From Jaapia argillacea MUCL 33604 (lineage: Eukaryota; Basidiomycota; Agaricomycetes; Jaapiales; Jaapiaceae): a stretch of DNA of 64,000 nt. The notes under the pieces were generated by a model. The model saw nothing but the letters and a program-made list of their open reading frames with translations. It did not search any database and was not told the origin of the DNA. This document shows positions 46,243 to 57,467 of the stretch, piece after piece; position 1 is the first letter of the stretch, and each line of letters opens with the position of its first letter. Both the position numbers and the translations under genes were made by a program. The stretch lies in NCBI GenBank assembly GCA_000697665.1, contig KL197711.1, forward strand, positions 72,104 through 136,103, read 5' to 3'.

Positions 46243-48136
46243 TTACTTCTGCTTTTGAGGGAGAATCCCAAAACGACGACGACCGGTAGACTTGACATCT
46301 TGCAACGATCTCTTATCGGTTTCGACCTCCTCCGACTGGTGCCTCAGGCTTGGGACAGACGTTTTCTTCATATGAAACGTGTCCGAACGAACGAATCTCG
46401 TCTCAGCTTCCGCCCCCTCCTTCTCCTCGTGCAACAGCTCTTTCGCAAGGTCATTAGCCATCTTCCTCGCCTGATCCTCTGGGATACCTCCGATCTGGCA
46501 TAAAACCTCGTAAAAGGTTTTGACCAGAACGGCCGGTTTGACGCCTGGCAGCATTGGAGCTATGCCGTTGTAAAGCGATTTAAGCATCATCGAGGTCCAC
46601 CCAACCCTCTCCATCTTCCAAGGCGTCGAGGAGTAGCCTTGGAGGATGAGTTGTGTAACCTTCGGCTTCGATTCATCATACTGCTGCTGGTACACGCGCT
46701 TGTCATCACCGCCTGGTGTGGACACGATGCAAGCTTGGCCGTCGAACCTCATCCTATACCGGCGCAGTACGGCAGAGTTACGCATCCACCACTCATCAAC
46801 CGATGCCTCTAACTCGAGGTGGTTGACAACAAGTACGATGGGTACTTGCCTCTGGCAGAACGTCTCGAAGAATATGCGATAATTTGTGTAGGTCCATTGT
46901 TTGATACGGTTGGCGCGAATCACATAAACGAGAAGGTTGACTCCGCCATCCATACTACGCACGAGTTTGTACAGGTTCTTGACCAGGATGGCGGGATCTG
47001 ACTGCGCCGGGTCAATCTTTTCATCCAGCCCGGAAGTCTCGAAGAGGTGTAGGTCGACGGAGGGGGTGGATCTGATGAACATCGCGGTGTTGAATATGCG
47101 TCCAGCGGCATCGTGTGAAATGGGAGCAATGTCCGAAGGAGGAATTTCCTTGTCGGACAACATGTTGATGACGGAGCTTTTCCCGACTCCCGATTCGCCA
47201 AATACTATGACGTTTATGCGAGGTTTCTCGACACTAGAAACGGGGTCAGATAGATGGATTCACGCTTAATAGCGACACTGACCTCTGAGACCGGATCGTT
47301 GAGCTAAGACACGAGAGCATTAGACACATCTCAACAATAAAACAAGGTCAAAAAAAGACGCACTCCAAATAAGATGACGACAAGGAGACCAGCTTGTTGG
47401 GATCCTCAGCCAAGCAGATATCAAGGTTGGTCGATGGTGTGATGGGGAGAAGATTCGGGAGCTTTAAAGTGTTGTAAATACTTTTCGTGAAAGTCGCGAG
47501 CCATCCGTCCTCCATCTTCCACGGCTGCGGCAAGCTGCATTCTTCTACCAGCCTCCACACCTTGTCCTTGGATTCTTCGTACTCTGCATCAAACGCGTAT
47601 GGCCCTTGCTCGTCACGCTTGCCCCTCGTGGCTGTGACACAAGCATGACCGCGGAAGTGCATGTTGTAGGCTCGAAACGTCGATACGTTCTGATCCCACC
47701 AAGCATCCATCGGATCCTCATTCTCCAGCCCGGTAACAACCACCACGATCGGGACCTTCTTCTGGCAAAAGGCCTCGTAGAATGTGCGATAGTTGTTTGA
47801 AGTCGACTCGACGAGTCTGGGGCCCCGAACGACATAAACAAGAAGATTGACCCCTTGATCCATATCCCGGACGAGGTTCTTCAGATTGGTCATGGCTTCA
47901 TCGGTCATAACTCCTCCTTTCCCCTCGGGAAGCCCGACGGTATCGAAGACGTTGAATGTCCTCTGAGAGTGGGGGATGCTGTACATCCGGGAGGCGAACG
48001 TGCAGCGGGATGCTCCACTCGAGGTACTAGCCATGACGGTCCCGGCTAGCAGATTCACCACGGAACTCTTTCCGCATCCCGACTGGCCGAAGATGATCAA
48101 ATTCTCCGGACGCGAAGAATTCGAGGACTGTGTCAT
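46243..48136 (-). CDS. AIG1/GIMAP-like protein with two GTPase domains
   Basis: Exons 48136-47364, 47303-47283, 47233-46243; 594 aa. Domain 1: P-loop GQSGCGKSS near residue 17, ASRCTF, DTVGLPEG, and TGLENED in the G4 position. Domain 2: P-loop GESGVGKSS near residue 277, then a degenerate series with FETSGLDEK for DxxG and NHLELEA for G4. The exon phases join the two halves exactly through a 60-nt intron (gtgcgt...cttag), a 21-nt exon and a 49-nt intron. The alternative is two genes: one stopping at TGA (47348) and one starting at ATG 47329, with exons 47329-47283 and 47233-46243 (345 aa). Such proteins bind guanine nucleotides and often associate with membranes; the function is unknown. Domain 2 has probably lost hydrolysis. 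Confidence 0.7.
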
Positions 48137-49034
48137 TAGCAGTGTTTGAGCCCTCAAGTTATCGATGTATCAAACAAAGTCACGGACCAAGACATGGGAA
48201 GACATTCGAAAGTTGTTGAGATTTGACCAGGTCAAGAGCAAGGAGCCGTGGACGGAAGCTCAAGTTGTAAGGAGTTGGGATGTTTGGTCTAGCGAGGGGC
48301 GAAAATGGGACTCGAGTGGTTGCGCTCCGTTTGAAGGGACCAAGAGCAGTGCACTCCATCGCCGTGAAGCATCACATTCAACATGCACAGACGACAAGGC
48401 AGGAAGGTTTCTTTGAACACTTCCCTGCGTAAAATTAGCTGGTAGCCTCCGATTGGAGGGATAGAGATCGATTTATATGCTGGGCGCAAGGCCGCCATTC
48501 TGATATCGCCCAGCATCATGGGAGAAGCCAAGGATGTCCCCATGACTTGCAGGTGTTTGTTGGCAGTCGAGGGCTATTCTGACTTGGCCTGAATATGAGA
48601 TGCGCGCCTCGAGCTTGAGGACAAGGTCGTTGAACAGGAATGTGTAATTGTGGTTGTAGGTTGCAGCGCGCTTTCAACTTCCGACTTTGGCGCTCGAGCT
48701 TTAGCCTCCGAAGGTTACCACATCTAAACCTTATCAAACCAGCTCGGCGCTCAACCACCAAGACTCTGAGCCTGATGTCGATATCGCCAGGTCCATTGCT
48801 TTTCTCGTTATAAGTATCCTCGCAGTCAAGAATAATATGTTCGGCCAACGCTAACCCCACTTCTGTCGTGTATTGCGTTTACCCTTGTCTCGTTCTCTCA
48901 TCTGTTCGTCGCACATCATCTCGGATCATCCTACGCCAACAGATGGTTCGTGATGCACATTAGTACCAGCCTGCATCCGAAATTTATGATATCATTTTAC
49001 CTAGACACTTTCCGCATCCCCAACCATCACAGAT
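48137..49034. other. divergent promoter region of the GTPase array
   Basis: Between the minus-strand double GTPase gene and the first plus-strand GTPase gene. The last 80 bp (about 48955-49034) are repeated in front of the third plus-strand GTPase gene (about 52583-52656). No gene is seen. Confidence 0.5.
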
Positions 49035-50047
49035 ATGCCCCTTGCTGAACAAGCTGGAGTGGCTCAGGGGAGGTGAAGGCCGTTTAACATCAATACGTTT
49101 TACCATCTCACGCTAATTTCAGCACCGCCGCAAGCGCACCAAAGGTCAATGTGATCCTGTTTGGAGCCACAGGATGCGGGAAGAGCTCCATCATCAACAT
49201 GTTGGCCGGTCAGAACATCGCACGCACCTCCAACGGTGCACGTGGATGTACGTTCGCCACGACAAAGTACTCGATAGAATCAGACCCTCGCATGACCGTC
49301 AATCTGTTCGACACCGTCGGCCTTAACGAAGGCGTTGGTGGTACCGTGACGTCTCCCCAGGCCATCGCGAAGCTCTACAGCCTCCTACGCGATCTCGATG
49401 ACGGCGTCAACCTCCTCATATATGTTGTTCGGGGTCGAATCACTGATTCGACTATCGTCAACTATCGCCTCTTCTACGAGACCTTCTGTCGGAAGAAAGT
49501 ACCCCTTGTCCTCCTTGCTACGGGAGTCGAAAACGAGGATTCACCAGATCAGTGGCTGAGGGAAAACCTAGAAGAGTATCGCCGCGCGGAAATAGATATC
49601 GCAGCTGATTCGGCAGCATGTGTCACTCCAATCAAAGGAAAGGAGTCCAATGGTTGCTACAGATTCCAACGGGAATATGATGCGTCGATACCGACAGTGC
49701 GGAACCTCATCCACGACCGCTCCTCGATCGACCCTTGGAAGATGGAGCGTAAAACCTGGTTCGCATCAATCTTGAAGTCGCTCTACAATTTGATCTCCCC
49801 GCTTCTCTCAGGTACGCTGGCCCCTCTCGCGGCGAAACTCCACGACGAGGGCCTGAACCCATTTGAGGCGAGGGAGGTTGCCAATGCTGTCCAGGAGCTC
49901 ATTGGCAATGAGGTATGCACGCCGGGAGTTACTGAGAAGGCAGAGACCGTGGCAGTGAAGAGGTCGAGGAGCGTTATGACAGAGAAGAAGGTGTCTCGCA
50001 GGATAGCACTTTGGCCGAGGAACAGAGGGTCTTCCGGGCCTGCTTGA
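49035..50047 (+). CDS. AIG1/GIMAP-like GTPase, plus-strand copy 1
   Basis: Exons 49035-49072 and 49123-50047; 320 aa. A short first exon (MPLAEQAGVAQG) joins in phase to the G domain. P-loop GATGCGKSS; ARGCTF for G2; FDTVGLNEGVGG for G3. The G4 position reads TGVENEDSPDQW with no NKxD/TKxD. A helical C-terminal part ends in a basic tail (RRIALWPRNRG). It pairs with the gene at 52657, which shares the same 38-nt first exon and promoter. Family members are nucleotide-binding proteins that often act at membranes; nothing here fixes the role. Neighbours on both sides are related GTPases. Confidence 0.82.
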
Positions 50048-51608
50048 ATTCTGAATTCGAGCGCACAAATATCGGCTGCATTGGCGGGTAAATTCCCGTC
50101 GACTTCGCTTGGCCCCGGGGATATCTTTCTATGTCGTCCATCACGAACATGCCTTGCACGGATTCTCGTTATCGATACCGTCTAGCTTCAATACCATCTA
50201 CTTCCCTGTAATGTTCATGCGCCTTTTGCCTTGTCCTGCTGAATTCATTGTTTCGACAAGAACATTCGTTAGAATCGTCGCAGCTATTCTCTTACGCAGC
50301 TAGCTAACTTCCTTCGCTCAAGGGACCTATTTGATGCCAACATGTTTGGAAATGAGCTTGAACAAGATCGTACTTGCCTAACCGGAGCTCATCCACCTGC
50401 AGCGCAGTGAGGGGACTAGCTTAGACTCCCTATTTACACGTAACGGCACGCAATGTTGATTCCGAGGGCGAATCAGACAGAAAAACGCGAGGAAAAGAGA
50501 AAATCGTCGCAGGCAATTGCGTGTTACTCCGTCTGCCGTTCTCGTCTTCTTTCTGCTTTCCCTGAGCAGAGAGTCTGGTGACGAGACTAGGACTAGCGAA
50601 TGTGTCAGATTAACCCATAGCCAAAGCTTGAAATTTGGACTAGGCTGAGGACTGTAGGTGACTATACGAAACTTGCAATCCTCAATTCATCAATCGTCCC
50701 CTGGCCTCTCACACAGGCTAAACTTCCTCCACGTTTCTTGTCCTTGTCCCTACCAATTCTCCCGCCCTTGTTCGTTCCATCCTTGTGCATCACGGTGGAT
50801 CTTACCAGTGGGTGCCATTGTGACATGAGTCGAATCACAATCATTCGAGTCTGGTCTAGTTGTTATTAATATTATGTAGTAGCAAAGGAGTTTTCCGCAA
50901 GCTCTTGCCGCCACTCCTCCCTTCGTTATCTCGCTCCTCCCTCGAATCATCCCTCCCAAACCCTCATCCCTCTGACTGAATAGGGGCCGATGTCGTTCAA
51001 GAACATCCGAAGCACCAAGGAAGCAACCGTACGCAGGCATTGTTACTTGACACGCAGGGTTCGAGCAAATACCGGTGGGTGCAAAGACGCTGAGTACTGA
51101 CTTAGGGCCACGATGATTGAACACGTTGGAACTTGGAACCATCATCATTTGTGAATGGAAGGTGAGTAGCGGTGGTGTGGCACCAGTGAACGAGTCAAAC
51201 GTTGCGAGCATGATTCCACAGCTGCTGGGCAACAACGTGGTTTCTGCCACGGCTGAGCAACTTGGCTGGCCATTCACCAGGGAGCAACAGCGTTATTTAA
51301 GCCTTGAAGGTCCGATAAGACCTGCACTGATACATATGGCAATCTAGATCTGGGGTATTCATTTCGCGACATCAACCAGCTAGCGGTATGTTGCCTTCGT
51401 GAACTACCGAATATTGACTTCGCATGGGCGCTTCAACCTCCGAGTCTTGGCAAGGTTTCAGGAGTGCCCTCCTCGCCTCTGCATATTGACTTCAGGAGGC
51501 CACAAGTACCAGACAGTCACGTCCGTCAATCGAAACCTTCCTCGCCCTCATCCAATTCCATTTCTTCTTTCTCCACCCATCGACAACGCCCTTCGCCTCT
51601 TTTCGAGT
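50048..51608. other. spacer and 5' flank of GTPase copy 2
   Basis: No gene is supported. The right half (about 51060-51600) is repeated at 54624-55130 in front of GTPase copy 4, including aacacgttg, accatcatcatttgtg and gctgctgggcaa. It is therefore part of the duplicated two-gene unit. Confidence 0.55.
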
Positions 51609-52670
51609 ATGGACTCTAGCAGAGCATCCATTGTGTCCGCCAGGTCCACCTGGTCCGCTGGGACCCCCGCAACTACCGCGCCTGTTCTACCGAAACAGGG
51701 GCGGGATGAGGCTACCATCCCTCCGAATATGAAGGCGGGGTCACCGACCCCACAACCCTCCTCCTATCCCAACGTCATCATCTTCGGCGAGTCGGGTGCT
51801 GGAAAGAGTTCCATCGTCAATATGCTGGCCGGGAAAGAAATTACCGAAACTTCTGGAGACCTGCTTGGCTGCACCTTCGAGTCCCGCCAGTACACTGTCG
51901 ACCTTCCCGATCGCGCGATAAATATTTTCGACACCGCGGGACTTAACGAGGGCTTGGATGGGACTGTCACCTCGGTTGACGCCATCAAGAACCTATACAA
52001 GCTCGTACATAGCATGGAAAACGGAGTGAACCTCCTTGTTTACGTCGTCAGGGGACCCAGGATCAGGCAGTCGACCCGCAACAACTACTACATGTTCTAC
52101 GAGGCATTCTGCCGGAAGGAAGTGCCTATCGTTCTCGTCGTGACCGGTCTTGAGCAGGAGGCATCACGGGACGCTTGGTGGGAGAGGAATGCTAGTGTCT
52201 TTCAGGAATGTGGGATGCATTTTGAGGGGCATGCCTGTGTTGTTGGGACTCGAGGGAGGCGAATGATGTTTGAGAAAGAGTATGAGGAGTCGCGGGAGGA
52301 CGTGGTGGATCTTATCACCCGGACGTGCCTTTCGCGCCCCCCTTGGAGGATGAAAGGGGTTGCGTCGTTTATGGTAATTCTCAAGAGCATGTACAACAGT
52401 GTCCTCGTTTCATTTCCCGCCATCCCACCGGCCGGTCTGGCGAAAGCCCTTTATCGTGCACTGCGGGAAGCTGGTGGATTGTCGAAGGTTGATGCGAAGC
52501 GCACAGCAAGTTCATTCGAGAGAGAGCTTATTGAGGAGCTGGGAAGGGATAAGAAGAAGGACGACACGGTTCGTGACAGATATTGGTACCAACCTGCATC
52601 GAAATTCATGATATCATTTTACCCAGCAACTTTCCGCATCTCCAACCCTCATAGATATGCCTCTTTTTGA
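51609..52670 (+). CDS. AIG1/GIMAP-like GTPase, plus-strand copy 2, chimeric C-terminus
   Basis: Single exon, 353 aa, starting MDSSRASIVSARSTWSAG. A Ser/Thr/Pro-rich N-terminal extension of about 52 residues precedes the P-loop GESGAGKSS. GCTFES, FDTAGLNEGLDG and TGLEQEASRDAWW follow in the G2-G4 positions. The helical domain aligns with copy 4 until about ERELIEE. After that the last 40 or so residues are translated from DNA that elsewhere is the promoter of copies 1 and 3, so the natural C-terminus was replaced at a duplication junction. The stop lies 14 nt inside the first exon of the next gene, in another frame. Confidence 0.82.
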   Translation: MDSSRASIVSARSTWSAGTPATTAPVLPKQGRDEATIPPNMKAGSPTPQPSSYPNVIIFGESGAGKSSIVNMLAGKEITETSGDLLGCTFESRQYTVDLPDRAINIFDTAGLNEGLDGTVTSVDAIKNLYKLVHSMENGVNLLVYVVRGPRIRQSTRNNYYMFYEAFCRKEVPIVLVVTGLEQEASRDAWWERNASVFQECGMHFEGHACVVGTRGRRMMFEKEYEESREDVVDLITRTCLSRPPWRMKGVASFMVILKSMYNSVLVSFPAIPPAGLAKALYRALREAGGLSKVDAKRTASSFERELIEELGRDKKKDDTVRDRYWYQPASKFMISFYPATFRISNPHRYASF

Positions 52671-53651
52671 ACAAGGTAGAGGGAGTCACGAGAGGTGAGC
52701 GCCCTTTAGCGTCAATATGACTTACCATCTTACGCTAATTTCAGCACCGCAAATGTGCAAAGTGTTAATGTGATCCTGTTTGGAGCCGAGGGATGCGGGA
52801 AGAGCTCCATCATCAACATGTTGGCCAGTAAGAACATCGCACACACCTCCGACGGTGCATGTGGATGCACGTTCGCCACGACGAAGTACTCGATAGAATC
52901 CGACCCTCGCATGACCGTCAATCTCTTCGAAACCGCCGGCCTCAACGAAGGCGTGGGTGGTACTGTGGGGTCTCACAAGGCCGTTGCGAAACTCTACACG
53001 CTCCTACGCGATCTCCACGGCGGAGTCAGCCTCCTCGTTTATGTTGTCCGGGGTCGGATCACCGATTCGACCATTGTCAATTATCGCCTATTTTACGAGG
53101 CCATTTGTGGGAGGGAAGTCCCCCTTGTCCTCCTCGCTACAGGTGTCGAGAACGAGGATTCACCGGATCGATGGCTGAGGGAAACTTTACAAGAGTGCCG
53201 CCGCGCGAGTATAGACATCGCATCCGATTCGGCAGCATGGGTTACTCCAATCAAAGGAAAGCGAGACTATAATGGTAACCACATATTCCAACGGGAATAT
53301 GATGCATCAATACAGACAGTGCGAAACCTCATCCACGACCGCTCCTCCATCGACCCTTGGAAGGTGGACCTTACGACCTGGTTCACATCAATTTTGAAGT
53401 CGCTCCCCAATTTGATGTATGCCCTTAGGTCAGCTTCGCAACTCTCTCTCGCCGCGAACCTCCAGGACGAGGGCCTGAGCCTATCTGAGGCGAGGGGGGT
53501 TGCCAATGTCGTCCAGGGGCTCATTGGCGGCGAGATATCCATGCCGGGCGCTACTGAGAACGTGGAATCCGTGGGGGAGAAGAGGTCGAGGATAATGGGA
53601 GAGAAGGTGCGCAGGAGATCTCTTTGGCCAAAGAGAGGGAATACTATTTGA
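52657..53651 (+). CDS. AIG1/GIMAP-like GTPase, plus-strand copy 3
   Basis: Exons 52657-52694 (38 nt, MPLFEQGRGSHE) and 52745-53651; 314 aa. Closest to copy 1 in exon structure, promoter and sequence. P-loop GAEGCGKSS; CGCTF; FETAGLNEGVGG, with Glu in place of the Asp of DxxG; TGVENEDSPDRW at G4. The C-terminus is basic (RRRSLWPKRG). The D-to-E change in G3 may lower GTP hydrolysis. Its start codon lies inside the last 14 nt of the preceding gene, so its promoter is inside that gene's coding tail. Role unknown. Confidence 0.8.
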
Positions 53652-54384
53652 TTTCGGCGTTCGAGCGCACGAATATGGGCTGCATTGGTGGGTAAATTCC
53701 CGGGGTAACTTTCTGTCATCCATTACGGACATGACTGGCATGGATTCTCCTTATCGTCTATTAGCTACTTGCCTGTAATGTCCTACTGCGTTCTTCATCC
53801 ATGAAGTTGCGGGCTACATATCAGGAGGGTTTGGTCGCAGCTATCCCCCTCAGACCCACATCACCAAAACGGGGGATTCCCCGGCGATCTTTGCGCTGAC
53901 AGAAATCTTTGTTAGGACTTTCAATTACTTAGGCGACGGTCATGTCGCGTAAATCGAAACTCTATGCCTTGCTACGATGTTGAGGTGAGATTCCACAAAG
54001 ATTGCATGACGCAACGGGGTCCGAGGGACGCGAGAATGAAGGTTTGGGTACAAACTTGGATTGTTTGGTCGCCAAAGCTCTCTCGCACAACCCAAGTAAC
54101 TTAGGCCGAGCTCAAGCTAGCACAGGTGAAGAGAATACACGAGGAATAAAATAAGAAGCGAGAACACAAAAACACTATATACGACTTGCGGGGAGAAAGG
54201 AGCAGTGACGCGTGACGCGTGACGCCCGAGAGCCACTGAGCCCAAATCAGGCAGCGGCCCGGGAGTTGCCGAGGTAGTCTTCACCAGCATCGACCGTGAT
54301 CAAAGCATTTGGATCTCTCAATCCTTCTAGTCGTAAGGCATCAGGTCTTGGGCTACATTACCGTCGTTACGGAGCCCTACTGTA
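53652..54384. other. spacer after GTPase copy 3
   Basis: Noncoding. A short tandem repeat of gacgcgt (three units, about 54206-54227) is present. No gene is seen. Confidence 0.5.
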
Positions 54385-54595
54385 TTCATGAGCCGGCACT
54401 ATCGAAAGGTTCGTACCCAGCCACTGTGGTTGCGGCCCCACCAAAGGTTCGTTCCAAATGCGAAAAATCGGGCCCGTGCTGGGGCGTACCGCAATGTCTG
54501 GGGCATCTCATTTCAGCATTCGGAATGTACCTTTGCTGGGGACGCAACCACAGCATATGGGTACGAGACAATAGCTTGCAAGAGCCACGATGACT
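54385..54595. repeat. imperfect palindrome (hairpin element)
   Basis: The two halves are inverted copies of about 100 bp each. Words such as ctgtggttgcg and tcgtaccca on the left recur inverted on the right (cgcaaccacag, tgggtacga), around a centre near 54490. Frames read from both strands give look-alike peptides, which is a by-product of the symmetry. It may be a MITE-like element. No clear target duplication was found. Confidence 0.6.
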
Positions 54596-55134
54596 GTACA
54601 CATGGCACTATCACCTCTCACGCAGGATCTGGGCAAACACCGGCGGTTGCTCGGGCCACGATAGATGAACACGTTGAACCCATCATCATTTGTGGGTGAG
54701 GTGAATGGTGTGTGGGACCAATGAACGAGTCAAATGGTGCGGGATACTGTATCATTAATTCCACCGGCTGCTGGGCAAACAATGGGGTTTGGGAGGCGAT
54801 GATCTATATACAGGTGAAGCAACTTGGCTCACCATTCACCACGGGGCAACAGCGTCATTCCGATCAGACCTGCACTGATACATGCGTCAGTCTAGTTCAG
54901 GAGCTTCATTTCACGACATCAACCAGCTAGCGGTCTGTCGCCTTCGTGCACTACCGGATATTGACTTCGCATGGACACTTCACCCGAGATTTCAGGAGGG
55001 CATAATTACTGTAGGAGGCGACAGCTGGCCAGTCACATCCGTGAATTGAAACCTTCCTCGCCCCAAACCCATCCTGTTTCTTCGCTATCCGCCGATCCTG
55101 CCCCTTTTCGAGAAAGACTTTTGGAAGGGCGCCT
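54596..55134. other. 5' flank of GTPase copy 4
   Basis: Copy of the 51060-51600 region. The ATG used by copy 2 is changed here (tttcgagtatg against tttcgagaaag), so the start of copy 4 has shifted downstream. Confidence 0.55.
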
Positions 55135-56063
55135 ATGTCTATGGTCGAATTCAAGGTACGTATCGATGACGCTCGTTTGACATACCTCTCATACCGAATA
55201 AGGGGCAGGAGAAGCCTTGCCCCAGTGCCAACGTCATCATCTTTGGCGAGTCGGGTGTTGGAAAGAGTTCCATCGTCAACATGGTAGCTGGAGAAGAGGT
55301 TGCCAAAACTTCGGGAGATCTGCTTGGCTGCACCTCCGAATCCAACCATTACGCCGTCAAACTTTCCGATCGCACGATAAATCTTTTCGACACCGCGGGT
55401 CTTAACGAGGGCTCGGAGGGGACTGTACCCTCGGTTGACGCCATCAAGAACCTATACAAGCTCGTGCGTAACATGGACGACGGAGTCCATCTCCTTGTTT
55501 ACGTCATCAGCGGAAGCAGGATCAGGCAGTCGACTCTCAACAACTACCGCATGTTCTACACGGCATTGTGCCAGGAGCGCGTGCCTATCGTTCTCATCAT
55601 AACCGGTCTTGAGCAGGAGGAATCGCGGAGCGCTTGGTGGAATAGGAATGTGGGCGTCTTTGATAGACGTGGGATGCATTTCAATGGCCACGCCTGTATC
55701 GTTGGCACTCGAGGGAGGTGGCTGGGGGGGCGTTATATGTTTCAGGAGGATTACGAGGAGTCGCAGAAGGAGGTGGTGGATGTCATCACCCAGAGCTGTC
55801 TTACCCGGCCCTGGAAGATGAAAAGGACTCCCTGGTTTACGGTAATTCTGAAGACCATTTACAACAGCGTCGTCCTTCCATTCCCTGGCATCCCACCGGC
55901 CACCCTGGCTGGCGCCCTTTGTAACGCACTGCAGACGGCTGCTGGGCTGTCGATGGTTGCCGCGCGGCGCGCAGCAAATTCATTCGAGAGCGAGCTCATC
56001 ATGGAGGAGCGGGCAATAAAACCCACCAGGCTTCTCAATATGCCGAGCACCAGTATTTGGTAG
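55135..56063 (+). CDS. AIG1/GIMAP-like GTPase, plus-strand copy 4
   Basis: Exons 55135-55155 (MSMVEFK) and 55203-56063; 293 aa. The 47-nt intron is in phase and brings the P-loop GESGVGKSS close to the N-terminus, without the long extension of copy 2. LGCTSES (Phe to Ser after the G2 Thr), FDTAGLNEGSEG and TGLEQEESRSAWW follow. The C-terminus is ERAIKPTRLLNMPSTSIW, probably near the original end that copy 2 lost. Closest relative is copy 2. The shift of start codon and the small first exon are inferred from phase and need a transcript. Confidence 0.75.
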
Positions 56064-56111
56064 ACAGCCTTTTTCGTTCAATCTCCTTGGATTGTGGTCG
56101 TGTTGAGACTA

Positions 56112-56191
56112 TGTATCGTATCCTTATTAATGTTGTGTATGGTATCGTTATTAATGTTATGTATGGTATCGTTATCAATGTCGTGTATGCT
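56112..56191. repeat. 24-bp minisatellite
   Basis: About 3.3 copies of a 24-bp unit (tgtatggtatcgttattaat plus 4 nt), starting 49 nt after the stop of GTPase copy 4. Units differ by one to three bases. Confidence 0.7.
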
Positions 56192-56410
56192 AGCCTCCTT
56201 GGCTTGAGATCTTGCAGATCACATACTGGCTGAGTACGAGTTCTTGCCCTTCGGATACAGCATGCCATGGTGCTTATTGCCTTTCCCCTCTTGCGGGTGC
56301 ATCACCATATCACTGGGTCGACCATGCACCTTCGACGTGGACATTTCAGCTCCCCGCAGTAACGGAACGATCCCGAGGTGCATGCCACTTCCGTTGATGC
56401 CGTATGTCCA

Positions 56411-57015
56411 CTGCAATGCTGGCATAGCGTGCAATTCAAGAATCGAAAGTAATTTGAGACCAGCTGCCAGCGAGAATTTGCGTGGATTAAGGAACGGGAG
56501 CGGACCTAATGGGCTTGACATCTTGTAGCGATCTAGTATATGTTTCGACCTCCTCCAGCGGGTAGATCAGGATTGGGACAGCAGTTTTCTTGCCATGAGA
56601 GGCGTCAGGACGAAAGGATCTCGTCCCAATTTACGGCCCGTCCTTCTCCTCGTGCAACAGCTCTTTCGCAAGGTCATTAGCTATCTTCCTCGCCTGGCCC
56701 TCTGGTCTGGCATAAAACCTCATAAAAGGATTTGACCAGCACGGTCGGTTTGACACCTGGAAGCATTGGAGCTACGCTGTTGTAAAGCGAATTGGGCATG
56801 GCTGACGTCCACCCAACCCTCTCCATCTTCCAGGGCGTCGGGGAGTAATTTGGAGGATGAGTAGTATAACCTTCGGCTTCGATTCCTCATATTGCTGCTG
56901 GTACACGGGCTGACCGTTGCTCCCAACCTGGCCTTGTGTGGACGCGATGCAAACTTGGCCGTCGAACCTCATCCTATCCAGGCGCAGTACGGTAGAGTTA
57001 CGCATCACCACTCAT
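56411..57015 (-). pseudogene. truncated GTPase fragment in a rearranged segmental copy
   Basis: 56515-57015 matches 46295-46800, the C-terminal half of the second domain of the double GTPase gene, in the same orientation. Small deletions and in-frame stops mean it cannot be translated through. It ends near the codons for VDEWWMRN and has no P-loop. The preceding bases (56427-56505) match 45840-45920. It is a dead fragment of the neighbouring gene. Confidence 0.75.
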
Positions 57016-57467
57016 CGACTAAGCGATGGTCCAGTAGTACTCCCCCGTACGGTCGTCAGAACTCAGAGGGTACTTGTAAGAACAAGGGAGATTCTCAGCC
57101 TAGGGTCCGGCCAGGATGGAGCAAATCAAGTGGAAGGTAGACAAAGATACATCATACATGAAGTGACGATGTGATCTCATCGTTGTGAGCACGCAGCACT
57201 GGTTGCGCGTGTGTTGGCGCAAGCTGAAATTTTCTTGGTGGAGCTCATTGAGTGCGATGGGCCTTCCAGCGTTGCAAGCAATTGATGGAAGCCAACCAAA
57301 ACAGCCAGTACTAGTGAGAACAGGGCGAATTATTCCAGGAAACAGAGCAGCCAAACTTGAGAGACGATAGCAGATGATGCATTGGAATGAGTCGGTCCGT
57401 CGACAGCCGATCGCGAGCTTTCACCATCACCACCATACACACTATACCCAATCCAGAAAGCTAACCA
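57016..57467. other. duplicated GH16 upstream DNA
   Basis: 57090-57210 resembles the GH16 upstream region 45650-45790, and ccgtcgacagccgatcg near 57400 resembles 46017-46034. No gene is seen. Confidence 0.55.

Noticed and set aside
47283-47347. Two-gene model for the minus-strand GTPase region, with a second gene starting at ATG 47329
   Set aside because: Not excluded, but the one-gene model uses canonical splice sites in exact phase and avoids a 19-bp intergenic space. Kept as the alternative.
54386-54699. Overlapping small frames on both strands with look-alike peptides
   Set aside because: A by-product of the palindrome.
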